In this document: piece after piece, positions 19,668 to 28,025 of the stretch
How the letters are laid out: every line of letters begins with the position of its first letter
Position numbering within the stretch: position 1 is the stretch's first letter
DNA from: Variovorax boronicumulans
Lineage (GTDB): Bacteria; Pseudomonadota; Gammaproteobacteria; Burkholderiales; Burkholderiaceae_C
Length of the DNA: 64,000 nucleotides
Direction of reading: 5' to 3'
Assembly: GCF_007677875.1 (NCBI RefSeq)
Contig: NZ_VEDO01000010.1
Coordinates: forward strand, 1-64,000
The notes under the pieces: generated by a model
Told to the model about the DNA's origin: nothing
The model's database searches: none
What the model saw: the letters and a program-made list of their open reading frames with translations, nothing else
Position numbers and translations under genes: made by a program

Positions 19668-20300
19668 ATGCTGGCCAGCCGCATCGACCACCTCGCCATC
19701 ACCGCGCCCACGTTGCAGGCCGGCAGCGATGCCGTGTTCGCGCAGCTGGGCGTGCGCCCCCAGGCCGGCGGCCGGCATGCGCGCATGGGCACGCACAACC
19801 TGTTGCTGCGCCTGGGCGAGGCGCTGTACCTGGAGGTCATCGCGGTCGACCCCGAAGCACCCGCGCCGGGGCGGCCGCGCTGGTTCGGGCTCGACACGCT
19901 GGAGCCGGACACGCCGCCGCGCCTGGCCTGCTGGGTCGCGCGCACCGACGACATCCAGGGCGCGGCCGCCGCCTGGCCGCTCGGCGAGGTGCTGCCCATG
20001 TCGCGCGGCACGCTGGACTGGCGCATCACGGTGCCGGGCGATGGCAGCATGCCCCTGGGCGGCGCAGCGCCCACGCTGATCCAGTGGGACACCCTCGCGC
20101 ACCCCGCGGCCGGCCTGCCCGACGCCGGCTGCGCGCTGGTGGCGCTGGAACTGCAGCATCCCGAGCCGGCGCGCGTCCAGGCCGTGCTCGACCGGTTGTA
20201 CCTGGCCGAGCCAGGTGTGGCGCTGTCGCTGCGTGCAGCAGCGCAGCCGGCACTGGCCGCGCAGGTGCGCACACCGCAGGGCCTGCGTCGCCTTGCTTGA
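19668..20300 (+). CDS. VOC / glyoxalase-like domain protein
   Basis: 210 aa. It begins MLASRIDHLAITAPTLQAG and continues with GTHNLLLRLGEALYLEVIAVDP, a beta-alpha-beta-beta-beta unit of the glyoxalase-like (Glyoxalase_3) group with His8 and Glu near LYLEVIAV as possible metal ligands. The ATG is one base after the oxidoreductase stop. The reaction is unknown. Confidence 0.83.
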   Translation: MLASRIDHLAITAPTLQAGSDAVFAQLGVRPQAGGRHARMGTHNLLLRLGEALYLEVIAVDPEAPAPGRPRWFGLDTLEPDTPPRLACWVARTDDIQGAAAAWPLGEVLPMSRGTLDWRITVPGDGSMPLGGAAPTLIQWDTLAHPAAGLPDAGCALVALELQHPEPARVQAVLDRLYLAEPGVALSLRAAAQPALAAQVRTPQGLRRLA

Positions 20301-20331
20301 GCCGCGGGCCGGCTGCGGTCTAATCGCGGCC

Positions 20332-20589
20332 ATGAACCAAGACGCAAGCACCCGTCCTCCGCTGCCCGACCACCTGTCCGTCGACCCGCGCAGCCCGCAC
20401 CATGTCGCTGCCGTGTTCCAGCACGACATCGGCATCCGTTTCAACGGCAAGGAACGCTTCGACGTGGAGGAATACTGCCTGTCCGAAGGCTGGATCAAGG
20501 TGGCCGCCGGCAAGACCGTGGACCGCCGTGGCCGGCCGCTGCTGATCAAGCTCAAGGGCCAGGTCGAGGCCTTCTACCGCGAAGCCTGA
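20332..20589 (+). CDS. DUF3297 family protein
   Basis: 85-aa soluble protein, MNQDASTRPPLPDHLSVDPR..., with the conserved HDIGIRFNGKERFDVEEY and GRPLLIKLKGQVEAF of DUF3297, a small proteobacterial family without known function. A TG-rich leader and no strong RBS precede the ATG; an earlier in-frame start inside the VOC gene is unlikely. A terminator follows at 20618. Confidence 0.85.
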   Translation: MNQDASTRPPLPDHLSVDPRSPHHVAAVFQHDIGIRFNGKERFDVEEYCLSEGWIKVAAGKTVDRRGRPLLIKLKGQVEAFYREA

Positions 20590-20617
20590 GCCGGGCGCCT
20601 CTTCGGGGTGAACCAAG

Positions 20618-20647
20618 GCCCGCGCCGCAAAGGCACGGGCTTTTTTT
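20618..20647 (+). terminator. Intrinsic terminator after the DUF3297 gene
   Basis: GCCCGCGCC and GGCACGGGC pair with one mismatch around a GCAAA loop and are followed by seven T. It ends the transcript from 17993-20589. Confidence 0.85.
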
Positions 20648-20686
20648 GTTGGTGCGGGCGCATCCGGGTAAGTCCTAGCGCCGTGG

Positions 20687-20717
20687 ACTGTTGCTCGATG
20701 CGAAACGATGCATTGCC
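20687..20717 (+). promoter_or_regulatory. Conserved 31-bp upstream element, copy 1
   Basis: The element begins ACTGTTGC, carries CGAAACGATGC in its centre and ends TTGCC. A nearly identical copy is at 21254-21284 upstream of the second DUF4148 gene. Being retained in both paralogues suggests a shared regulatory site, or a footprint of the duplication. Confidence 0.45.
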
Positions 20718-20862
20718 CGCCGCGCGGTTTTTCTTTTGGGGTGCGGGTTTGACAATTAAGCCCATCGATGAGGCGCACGACACGGCTCGTCGAGACGGGG
20801 CAGGGCAAAGGGCCCGGCTCCGCCGAACGGGAAGTTGTCCTCACCACCGAAAGGAATCCACC

Positions 20863-21177
20863 ATGAACACCAAGTTTCTTGCCTCCGCCCTGATCGCCGC
20901 TGCCGGCTTCGCCGCGGCCCCCAGCTTCGCTGGCGACAACATCAGCGGTGAAGTCGGTTACGTGCCCCAGGTCAGCTCGGTCAAGAGCGATCTGACCCGT
21001 GCGGCCGTGCGGGCCGAGTACCTGCAGGCCGAGCGCAGCGGCACGCTGCCGGAAGCCGGCGAAGGCGCCGACATCGGCGCCGTGGCCAACGCCAAGAGCG
21101 GCCTGACGCGCGATGCCGTGCGCGCTGAAGCCGTGTACGCCGTGCGCCATGGCCTGCTGGGTGGCGGCGAAGTCTGA
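20863..21177 (+). CDS. DUF4148 secreted protein, copy 1
   Basis: 104 aa. RBS AAAGGA. A signal peptide ends at SFA (about residue 23). The mature part has two repeats of the type LTRxAVRAEYLQAxR...GE (at SDLTRAAVRAEYLQAERS and SGLTRDAVRAEAVYAVRH) and ends GGEV. DUF4148 proteins are small periplasmic proteins abundant in Burkholderiales with no known function. Paralogue at 21359. Confidence 0.9.
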   Translation: MNTKFLASALIAAAGFAAAPSFAGDNISGEVGYVPQVSSVKSDLTRAAVRAEYLQAERSGTLPEAGEGADIGAVANAKSGLTRDAVRAEAVYAVRHGLLGGGEV

Positions 21178-21200
21178 GCGTCTCCAAGCCCTCGCGAGTC

Positions 21201-21228
21201 AAGGCCCGCGCCGCAAGGCGCGGGCCTT
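21201..21228 (+). terminator. Intrinsic terminator after DUF4148 copy 1
   Basis: A perfect 12-bp stem AAGGCCCGCGCC/GGCGCGGGCCTT with a GCAA tetraloop, followed by TTGCTTT. It closely resembles the terminators at 20618 and 21815. Confidence 0.88.
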
Positions 21229-21253
21229 TTGCTTTGGCAAAAGGTTCCGCATC

Positions 21254-21284
21254 ACTGTTGCTTCGATGGAAACGATGCTTTGCC
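21254..21284 (+). promoter_or_regulatory. Conserved 31-bp upstream element, copy 2
   Basis: ACTGTTGCTTCGATGGAAAC followed by GATGCTTTGCC, aligned with 20687-20717 with only small indels and one or two changes. It lies 75 bases before the second DUF4148 start. Confidence 0.45.
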
Positions 21285-21358
21285 TTGGACGGGCTTTTTC
21301 AATCATGTCACGGTTTTTAAACTTCATTCCATCGTCAATGTCAATGAAGGAAAACACC

Positions 21359-21793
21359 ATGAACACCAAGATCCTCGCCTCCGCCCTGCTCGCCGCAGCC
21401 GGTCTGGTCGCAGCGCCCGCATTCGCCGGCGGCGGTGTCAACGCCAGTGGTGAAGTCGGCTACATTCCGCCCGTGCCCGCCGCGACGTCCAGCGCCGTGA
21501 CCCGTGAAGCCGTGCGCAACGAATACTTGCAAGCCCAACGCAACCACCAACTGGCCGCGACCGGTGAAGTCGGCGACGTCGGCGTCCTGGCCTCTGCCAA
21601 GCCCAGCACGCTGACGCGCGACCAAGTCCAGCGCGAGTATCTGGCTGCAGCCCAGAACCACCAGCTGGCCCCGGCCGGCGAAGGTGCCGACATCGGCTAC
21701 CGCCCGACCCAAAGCCTGCTGACGCGTGAAGCCGTGCGTGCCGACGCAGTGCGCGCGCTGCGCGCGGGTGAACTGCCCGGCGGCGAAGTCTGA
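21359..21793 (+). CDS. DUF4148 secreted protein, copy 2
   Basis: 144 aa. The first ten residues MNTKILASAL are almost identical to copy 1. The signal peptide ends at AFA. Three repeats are visible: AVTREAVRNEYLQAQRNHQL, LTRDQVQREYLAAAQNHQL and [16 protein letters not shown], separated by GEVGD/GEGAD linkers, and it ends PGGEV as copy 1 does. It therefore looks like a duplicate with one extra internal repeat. Function unknown. Confidence 0.9.
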   Translation: MNTKILASALLAAAGLVAAPAFAGGGVNASGEVGYIPPVPAATSSAVTREAVRNEYLQAQRNHQLAATGEVGDVGVLASAKPSTLTRDQVQREYLAAAQNHQLAPAGEGADIGYRPTQSLLTREAVRADAVRALRAGELPGGEV

Positions 21794-21814
21794 GCCTCTT
21801 CTGCTGCCGACAGC

Positions 21815-21847
21815 AAAAGGCCCGCGCTTGCCAAGCGCGGGCCTTTT
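21815..21847. terminator. Bidirectional intrinsic terminator
   Basis: AAAGGCCCGCGCTT and AAGCGCGGGCCTTT form a perfect 14-bp stem with a GCC loop, with T-runs on both strands. It lies between the convergent DUF4148 copy 2 and kup genes and can serve both. Confidence 0.9.
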
Positions 21848-21858
21848 TATTGGGCGGT

Positions 21859-23727
21859 TCAGATCTCGACCTTGGAGCCGAGCTCCACGACCGCGTTGCT
21901 GGGCAGCTTGAGGAAATCGGCTGCGGCGCTCGCGTTCAGGTGCATCTGCGCGAACAGCTTCTCGCGCCAGGGCGCCATGCCGGTGCCCAGCGTGGGCACC
22001 ACCATGTCGCGCGACAGGAAGTAGCTCGTCGTCATGGTTTCCATCTCGCAGCCGCGCCCGCGCATCTGCTGCAGCGCGCGCGGCAGGTCGGGGTCGTTCT
22101 TGAAGCCGTAGTGCAGCACCACCTGCCAGCAATCGTGGCCCAGTGCCTCGATCTGCAGCCGCTTGTCCATGCCGATCCAGGGCCGCTCGTGGCTGCGCAC
22201 GGTCACGAACAGGTTGGTCTCGTGCAGCACCTTGTTGTGCTTGAGGTTGTGCAGCAGCGCATTGGGCACGCTGCCGGGTTCGGCCGTCAGGAACACGGCG
22301 GTGCCCTCCACGCGCGCGGGCGGGCTCACGAACACCGATTCGAGGAAGCTCTTGAGGTCGATGGCGTTGGCGCGCAGCGCCTCGTTGAGCAGGCGCCGGC
22401 CTTCGTGCCAGGTCATCATGAGCATGAACATCATGGCGCCGATGAACAGCGGGAACCAGCCGCCGTCGAACAGCTTCATGAGATTGGACGCCCAGAACGC
22501 GAAGTCGACGACGAAGAAGAAGCCGGTGGCCAGGATGCACAGCCACAGCGGGTATTTCCAGCCGTAGCGGATCACGAAGAAGGTCAGTACCGTGGTGATC
22601 AGCATGTCCGTGCAGACGGCGATGCCGTAGGCCGCCGCCAGGTTGCTGGAGGACTTGAACATCACCACGGCCAGCACGATCGCCAGGAACAGACCCCAAT
22701 TGACGAAGGGAATGTAGATCTGGCCGGCCGCCTTGACGCTGGTGTGCTGGATCTGCAGCCGCGGCAGGTAGCCCAGCTGGATCACCTGCTTGGTGACCGA
22801 GAAGGCGCCCGTGATGAGTGCCTGGGAGGCGATCACCGCGGCGGCCGTGGCCATGCCCACCAGCGGCAGCAGCGCCCACTCGGGCGCCATCATGAAGAAC
22901 GGGTTCTTGACGGCCTCGGGCTCGCGCAGCAGCAGGGCGCCCTGGCCGAAGTAATTGAGCGTGAGCGCCGGCATCACCGCCCCGAACCAGGCCAGCCGGA
23001 TCGGCCGCTTGCCGAAATGACCGAGATCGGCATAGAGCGCTTCGGCGCCCGTCACGGCCAGCACCACGGCACCCAGGATGATGAAGCTCGTGCCCGGATT
23101 CAGCCACATGAAGCGCAGCGCGTGGTGCGGGCTCAGCGCGAACAGGATTTCGGGGTTGTGCCAGATGTGCGAGACGCCCAGCAGCGCGATGGCGATGAAC
23201 CAGGCCAGCGTGATCGGCCCGAAGAACTTGCCGATGCCGCCCGTGCCGCGCTTTTGCACGGCGAACAGCGCGAACAGGATCACCAGCGTGAGCGGGATCA
23301 CGGCCTTGCGAAAAGCGGGCGAAACCACTTCCAGGCCTTCCACGGCCGACAGCACCGAAATCGCCGGCGTGATCACGCCGTCGCCGTAGAACAGGCAGGT
23401 GCCGAAGATGCCGACCAAGAGCAGCACGTGGCGCAGCTGCGGCTTGTCTTTCACCGACTGCGAGGCCAGCGCCAGCATGGCGACCAGGCCGCCCTCGCCG
23501 GCGTTGTCGGCGCGCAGCACCAGCACCACATACTTGAGCGAGACGATGACGGTCAGCGTCCAGAACAGGATGGACAGCACGCCGTAGACGTTGTCCACCG
23601 TGAACGGGACATGGCCGGAGCCGAAGATCTCCTTGACCGCGTACAGGACGCTGGTGCCGATGTCGCCGTAGACGACACCGATGGCGCCCAGGGTGAGCGC
23701 CGCGAGCGGGGTTTTGGCGTGTTGCAA
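21859..23727 (-). CDS. kup: Low-affinity potassium uptake protein Kup
   Basis: K+/H+ symporter with about 12 membrane segments and a C-terminal cytoplasmic tail. Motifs are [38 protein letters not shown] and [14 protein letters not shown]. No Met occurs in the first part of the frame. TTG 23727 gives 622 aa, exactly the E. coli Kup length, starting [17 protein letters not shown]. The frame can be extended to TTG 23838 (659 aa), but the extra 37 residues are not family-like. The start is inferred. Confidence 0.93.
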   Translation of the reverse strand: MQHAKTPLAALTLGAIGVVYGDIGTSVLYAVKEIFGSGHVPFTVDNVYGVLSILFWTLTVIVSLKYVVLVLRADNAGEGGLVAMLALASQSVKDKPQLRHVLLLVGIFGTCLFYGDGVITPAISVLSAVEGLEVVSPAFRKAVIPLTLVILFALFAVQKRGTGGIGKFFGPITLAWFIAIALLGVSHIWHNPEILFALSPHHALRFMWLNPGTSFIILGAVVLAVTGAEALYADLGHFGKRPIRLAWFGAVMPALTLNYFGQGALLLREPEAVKNPFFMMAPEWALLPLVGMATAAAVIASQALITGAFSVTKQVIQLGYLPRLQIQHTSVKAAGQIYIPFVNWGLFLAIVLAVVMFKSSSNLAAAYGIAVCTDMLITTVLTFFVIRYGWKYPLWLCILATGFFFVVDFAFWASNLMKLFDGGWFPLFIGAMMFMLMMTWHEGRRLLNEALRANAIDLKSFLESVFVSPPARVEGTAVFLTAEPGSVPNALLHNLKHNKVLHETNLFVTVRSHERPWIGMDKRLQIEALGHDCWQVVLHYGFKNDPDLPRALQQMRGRGCEMETMTTSYFLSRDMVVPTLGTGMAPWREKLFAQMHLNASAAADFLKLPSNAVVELGSKVEI

Positions 23728-23855
23728 AGGAAAGCCGCTCGGCCGTGGGGCCAGCGGCTGGTGTTTCGCGGGACGGCTATTGTGCGCCTCGCCCCGCAAC
23801 CGGCAAGCCGCCGCGGCGCTGATGTTGCACTGCAGCAACTTCCGTTGTCATCGGC

Positions 23856-25148
23856 TCAGTAGACCTCGGCTTCGGGGTCCGTCGCTTCGAGTTCGTAGCT
23901 GGCCGCGACCAAGGCCAGCCGGCCGATGACGCCATACATGTAGAAGCGGTTGGGGGCGCTGGCGCCCGGCTTCATGCCATGCTGGGGTAAGTGCGTACTC
24001 TCGGCGAAAGCCAGCGGCACGAAGCGCGAGCCCGGCGCATTGAGGTTCTCGTCGGGGCCGCGGTCGGCATGCACGCGGTAAAAACCGCCCACCACATAGC
24101 GGTCCATCATGTAGACCACGGGCTCGGCCATGGCGTCGTGCATGCGCTCGGCCGTCAACACGCCTTCCTGGATGATCACGTCGTGCACGGGCTGCCCGTC
24201 CTTGACCACGGCCATCTTGTTGCGCGTCTTGCGGTTCAGGCCCGTCAATTCGGCGGCGTCGTGCACGGTCATGATGCCCATGCCGTAGGTGCCGTTGTCC
24301 GCCTTCACGACCACGAAGGGTTTCTCGTTGATGCCGTATTCCTTGTACTTGCGACGCACCTTTGTCAGCAGCGCATCGACGTTGGTCTGCAGGCAGTCCA
24401 TGCCTGCTCCCTCGGCGAAGTCGACCTCGCCGCACTTGGCGAACATCGGGTGGATCAGCCAGGGGTCGATGCCCAGCAGCTTGCCGAAGCGCTTGGACAC
24501 CTCCTCGTAGCTCTGGAAATGCCGGCTCTTGCGCCGCACCGACCAGCCCGCGTGGAGCGGCGGCAGCAGGTACTGTTCGTGCAGGTCTTCCAGGATGCCG
24601 GGCGCACCGGCCGACAGGTCGTTGTTGAGCAGGATGGTGCAGGGGTCGAAGTTCTTCAGCCCCAGCCGGCGCTTGCTGCGCACCACCGGCTCCAGCGTGA
24701 GTTCATCGCCGTTGGGCAGCTGGATGGTCTTGGTTTCCTTGATTTCCGGATCGACCGAACCCACCCGCACGTTCAGGCCGGCCATGTGGAAGATGCGCTG
24801 CAGCTGCGCCACGTTGGCCAGGTAGAAGGTGTTGCGGCTGTGGTTCTCGGGGATCAGCAGCAGGTTCTTGGCCTCGGGGCAGATCTTCTCGATCGCCGCC
24901 ATGGCCGACTGCACAGCGAGTGGCAGCATGGGCTGCGTGAGGTTGTTCCAGCCGCCCGGAAACAAATTGGTGTCCACCGGCGCGAGCTTGAAGCCGGCGT
25001 TGCGGATGTCCACGGAACAGTAGAACGGCGGCGTGTGCTCCATCCACTCCAGCCGGAACCAGCGTTCGATGGCCGGCGTGGAATCGAGGATGCGCTGCTC
25101 GAGCTCGTTGATCGGCCCGGTCAGTGCGGTGATGAGGTGGGGAACCAT
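23856..25148 (-). CDS. gshA: Glutamate-cysteine ligase (ATP-grasp-like GshA)
   Basis: 430 aa, first step of glutathione synthesis. The sequence MVPHLITALTGPINELEQRI, MEHTPPFYCSVDIRNAGFK, FPGGWNNL, VVKADNGTYGMGIM and MMDRYVVGGFYRVHADRG fits the proteobacterial GshA type that differs from E. coli GshA. The start is ATG 25148. It is upstream of kup on the same strand, and divergent from the TetR gene across a 116-base gap. The second enzyme, gshB, is at 15754. Confidence 0.93.
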   Translation of the reverse strand: MVPHLITALTGPINELEQRILDSTPAIERWFRLEWMEHTPPFYCSVDIRNAGFKLAPVDTNLFPGGWNNLTQPMLPLAVQSAMAAIEKICPEAKNLLLIPENHSRNTFYLANVAQLQRIFHMAGLNVRVGSVDPEIKETKTIQLPNGDELTLEPVVRSKRRLGLKNFDPCTILLNNDLSAGAPGILEDLHEQYLLPPLHAGWSVRRKSRHFQSYEEVSKRFGKLLGIDPWLIHPMFAKCGEVDFAEGAGMDCLQTNVDALLTKVRRKYKEYGINEKPFVVVKADNGTYGMGIMTVHDAAELTGLNRKTRNKMAVVKDGQPVHDVIIQEGVLTAERMHDAMAEPVVYMMDRYVVGGFYRVHADRGPDENLNAPGSRFVPLAFAESTHLPQHGMKPGASAPNRFYMYGVIGRLALVAASYELEATDPEAEVY

Positions 25149-25226
25149 GGGGAAGGCCTTGGGTTGGCAATATTCGAGTGAATTCTAGGGATATGGGGTG
25201 GCCATCCCGCGATGCAAGCGAGGTTC

Positions 25227-25244
25227 ATATGACGACCATCATAT
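25227..25244 (+). promoter_or_regulatory. TetR operator copy 1
   Basis: ATATGACGACCATCATAT is an inverted repeat with 6-bp perfect outer arms, lying just before the TetR start at 25265. It matches the perfect palindrome at 25891-25908 in 15 of 18 positions. Confidence 0.65.
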
Positions 25245-25264
25245 TTGGTGTTATCGTCCGGACC

Positions 25265-25852
25265 ATGGACATCGCCCCGGGCCGCAAGCAGCTGACGCAC
25301 GACCGCATCGTCGAGACCGCGGCGGGCGTGCTGCGCGAATCCGGCTTCTGGGGTGTGGGCGTGGCCGATGTCATGAAGCGGGCCGGCCTCACACACGGCG
25401 GTTTCTATGCCCATTTCGCCTCGCGCGATGCGTTGCTGTGCGAGGCGCTCGAGCATGCCGGGTCCGACAGCGCGGCCCGCCTGGGCAAGAGCATGGCGCA
25501 GCGCCAGGCGCGCGGGGCCAGTCCCCTGCGCGCGCTGGTCGAGGCCTACCTGTCCGACAGCCACTTGGGTGCGCCGACCCAGGGCTGCCCGGTGGCCGCT
25601 CTGTCGTCCGAGATGCCGCGCCAGTCCGCCGAGGTCGCGCAGGCCGCCGCCGCGCGTGTGCGCCGCCTGGTGGCCGCGGTGCAGCGCGCCCTGCCGGAAG
25701 ACGCCATCGAGCAGGCCGGCGTGGTCGCCAGCCAGATGGTCGGTGCGCTGCAGCTGGCCCGCGCACTGGGCGACAACGCCGAAGGCCGCGCGCTGCTGGC
25801 CGCCACGCGGCGGAACCTGCTCGCACAGTTCGACGCCGCGCCCGCGCACTGA
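25265..25852 (+). CDS. TetR/AcrR-family repressor
   Basis: 195 aa from ATG 25265. The N-terminal DNA-binding domain has HDRIVETAAGVLRESGFWGVG and the recognition helix GLTHGGFYAHFASRDALL. The C-terminal part contains CPVAALSSEMPRQS, seen in many members of this subfamily. Earlier in-frame ATGs at 25178, 25193 and 25229 precede or overlap the operator at 25227-25244, so 25265 is preferred. 25229, preceded by GCGAGG, remains possible. It probably represses itself and the SDR-MATE unit. Confidence 0.88.
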   Translation: MDIAPGRKQLTHDRIVETAAGVLRESGFWGVGVADVMKRAGLTHGGFYAHFASRDALLCEALEHAGSDSAARLGKSMAQRQARGASPLRALVEAYLSDSHLGAPTQGCPVAALSSEMPRQSAEVAQAAAARVRRLVAAVQRALPEDAIEQAGVVASQMVGALQLARALGDNAEGRALLAATRRNLLAQFDAAPAH

Positions 25853-25890
25853 GCATTCGCCACCGCCCCTCCCGTTTCCGTCACCCAAAA

Positions 25891-25908
25891 ATATGACGAA
25901 CGTCATAT
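25891..25908 (+). promoter_or_regulatory. TetR operator copy 2 (perfect palindrome)
   Basis: ATATGACG-AA-CGTCATAT is a perfect 8+2+8 inverted repeat, 21 bases before the SDR start. It shares its arms with 25227-25244. Confidence 0.72.
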
Positions 25909-25929
25909 AGACCAGCCCAGGAGTCTTCC

Positions 25930-26637
25930 ATGCAGATTTACAACGCCACCCTCCTCATCACCGGCGCCAACCGCGGCATCGGCCAAGCCTTCGTCCGCGA
26001 GGCGCTGGCGCGCGGCGCGCGCAAGGTCTACGCGGCTGCACGCGATCCGGCCAGCATCTCTCTCGCAGGCGTGGAGCCGATAGCGCTGGACGTGACCCGG
26101 CCAGAACAGGTCGCGGCCGCAGCACAACGCTGCGGCGATGTGACGCTGCTGGTCAACAACGCAGGCATCGCCCTCACCGGCGACTTCATGGCGGACGGCG
26201 CGGTGGAGGCGGCCCGCGCGCAGCTGGAGACCAACTACTTCGGCCCGCTGCTGATGGCGCGCGCCTTCGCGCCGGTGCTGAAGGCCAATGGCGGCGGCGC
26301 GCTGCTCAACGTGCTGTCCATCGCCAGCTGGATCAGCTCGCCGCTGCTGGCCGTCTACGCCTCCAGCAAGTCGGCCGCCTGGTCGCTGACCAACGGCCTG
26401 CGCGAGGCGCTGCGGGCCCAGGGCACGCAGGTCATGGGGCTGCACATGGGCTTTGTCGACACCGACCTCACGCGCGGCATCGACATGCCCAAGGCCACGC
26501 CCGAGGAGATCGTGCGCGCCGCGCTCGACGGGCTGGAGTCCGGCGCGCAGGAGGTGCTGGCCGACAAGCTCACGCGCCAGGTCAAGCAGGGCCTGTCGGC
26601 CGAACCCGGCATCTACCTGGCCCCGGTGCAGCGCTGA
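25930..26637 (+). CDS. SDR-family oxidoreductase
   Basis: 235 aa. Cofactor motif TGANRGIG (11-18), NNAG (76-79) and catalytic YASSK (Y143, K147) with Ser near 130-133 are all intact. The substrate is unknown. A TetR operator precedes it, and the MATE gene follows two bases after its stop. It is probably induced with the exporter by the ligand of the TetR protein. Confidence 0.93.
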   Translation: MQIYNATLLITGANRGIGQAFVREALARGARKVYAAARDPASISLAGVEPIALDVTRPEQVAAAAQRCGDVTLLVNNAGIALTGDFMADGAVEAARAQLETNYFGPLLMARAFAPVLKANGGGALLNVLSIASWISSPLLAVYASSKSAAWSLTNGLREALRAQGTQVMGLHMGFVDTDLTRGIDMPKATPEEIVRAALDGLESGAQEVLADKLTRQVKQGLSAEPGIYLAPVQR

Positions 26638-26639
26638 GC

Positions 26640-28025
26640 ATGGGCGCTGCCGTCCTGCCTTCTGCCGCCGCCGACAGCTCGGCCACGCAGCGCACGCAGC
26701 AGATGCTGCAGGCGCCGCTGTTGCCCACGCTGGTGCGGCTCGCCACGCCCAACGTGATCGGACTGTTCGCGATGACGGTGCAGATCGGCTATGACGGCTA
26801 CATCCTGGGCCGCCTGGGGCACGAGGCGCTGGCCGGCGTGGCGCTGGTGCTGCCGCTGTCCATGCTCATGGTGCAGATGTCGGCCGGGGGCATCGGTGGC
26901 GCCACCACGGCCGCCGTGGCCCGCGCGCTGGGCGCAGGCCGGCCCGGCGAGGCCGCACAGCTGGCGCGCCATGCGCTGCTGGTGGCGCTGGCCATGGCGG
27001 CGCTGTTCATGCTCGCGCTGCTGGGCCTCGGCCGCCCGGTCTACATGGCCATGGGCGGGCGCGGCGCCGCGCTCGAGGCGGCGCTCTCGTACTCGAACAT
27101 GCTGTTCGGTGGCGCCCTGGCGATCTGGGCCGTCAACGTGCTGGCCGGCATCGTGCGCGGCGGCGGCAACATGCTGCTGCCGTCGTTGGCCATGCTGGGC
27201 ACCACGCTCGCGCACCTGGCGCTGTGCCCGGCCCTGGTCTTCGGTTGGGGGCCGCTGCCGGGCTTGGGCGTGGCCGGTGCTGCCCTCAGCACGCTGACGG
27301 TCAACGCCGTGTCGGCGCTGGTCCTGTTGGCGGCGCTGTGGCGGCCCGGCGCGGCCGTGCGGCTGCGCAGCGGGCCCTGGCGGGCGGAGCGCGCCGCCTT
27401 TGCCGGCATCCTGCGCGTGGGGCTGCCGGCCTCGCTGAGCCCCGTCATCAGCAATGGCTCGATCGCCGCTGCCACCGCGGCCGTGGGCAGCTACGGCACC
27501 GTGGCGCTGGCCGGATACGGTGTGGCGGCGCGGCTCGAGTACATCCTCGTGCCGATCGCGTTCGGTTTCGGCACCGCATTGACCACGCTGGTGGCCACCA
27601 ACATGGGTGCGGGCCAGTCGGCGCGGGCCTTGCGCGCGGCCTGGCTGGGCGCAGGGCTGGTCGCCGCGATCACGGGCGCCATCGGCCTGGCCGTGGCCCT
27701 GGCGCCGGGACTCTGGATGGACGTCTTCACGGCCGATGCCCAGGTCCGCGCCCAGGGCGCGCTGTACCTGCGCATCGTCGGCGCCAGCTATGGCCTGTTC
27801 GGCCTGGGCCTGGCGTTGTTCTTCGCCTCGCAAGGGGCGGGCCGCATGCTGTGGCCGCTCGTCGGCAGCCTGGTGCGGCTGGCGGTGGTGGCTGCGGGTG
27901 GCTGGGTCTGCGTGGTCTGGCTGCAGGCGCCGGCGCAGGTGTTCTACGCCGTGGTGGCGGTGAGCCTCGCACTGTACGCGGCCGTCATCGCGGGTGCCAT
28001 TCGCCTGGGGAGCTGGACGCGCTGA
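26640..28025 (+). CDS. MATE-family multidrug efflux transporter
   Basis: 461-aa membrane protein with about 12 hydrophobic segments in two similar halves. Features are LVRLATPNVIGLFAMTVQIG, ALAGVALVLPLSMLMVQM and GYGVAARLEYILVPIAFGFG. It exports drugs or cationic compounds using an ion gradient. It follows the SDR gene by two bases. Its stop touches the stop of convergent trkH with no gap. Confidence 0.93.
   Translation: MGAAVLPSAAADSSATQRTQQMLQAPLLPTLVRLATPNVIGLFAMTVQIGYDGYILGRLGHEALAGVALVLPLSMLMVQMSAGGIGGATTAAVARALGAGRPGEAAQLARHALLVALAMAALFMLALLGLGRPVYMAMGGRGAALEAALSYSNMLFGGALAIWAVNVLAGIVRGGGNMLLPSLAMLGTTLAHLALCPALVFGWGPLPGLGVAGAALSTLTVNAVSALVLLAALWRPGAAVRLRSGPWRAERAAFAGILRVGLPASLSPVISNGSIAAATAAVGSYGTVALAGYGVAARLEYILVPIAFGFGTALTTLVATNMGAGQSARALRAAWLGAGLVAAITGAIGLAVALAPGLWMDVFTADAQVRAQGALYLRIVGASYGLFGLGLALFFASQGAGRMLWPLVGSLVRLAVVAAGGWVCVVWLQAPAQVFYAVVAVSLALYAAVIAGAIRLGSWTR

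Noticed and set aside
21305-21340. A second ECF41-like promoter (TGTCACG...CGTC) before DUF4148 copy 2
   Set aside because: The spacing is about 20 bases and the -35 has a mismatch, so it does not fit TGTCACA-N16-CGTC.
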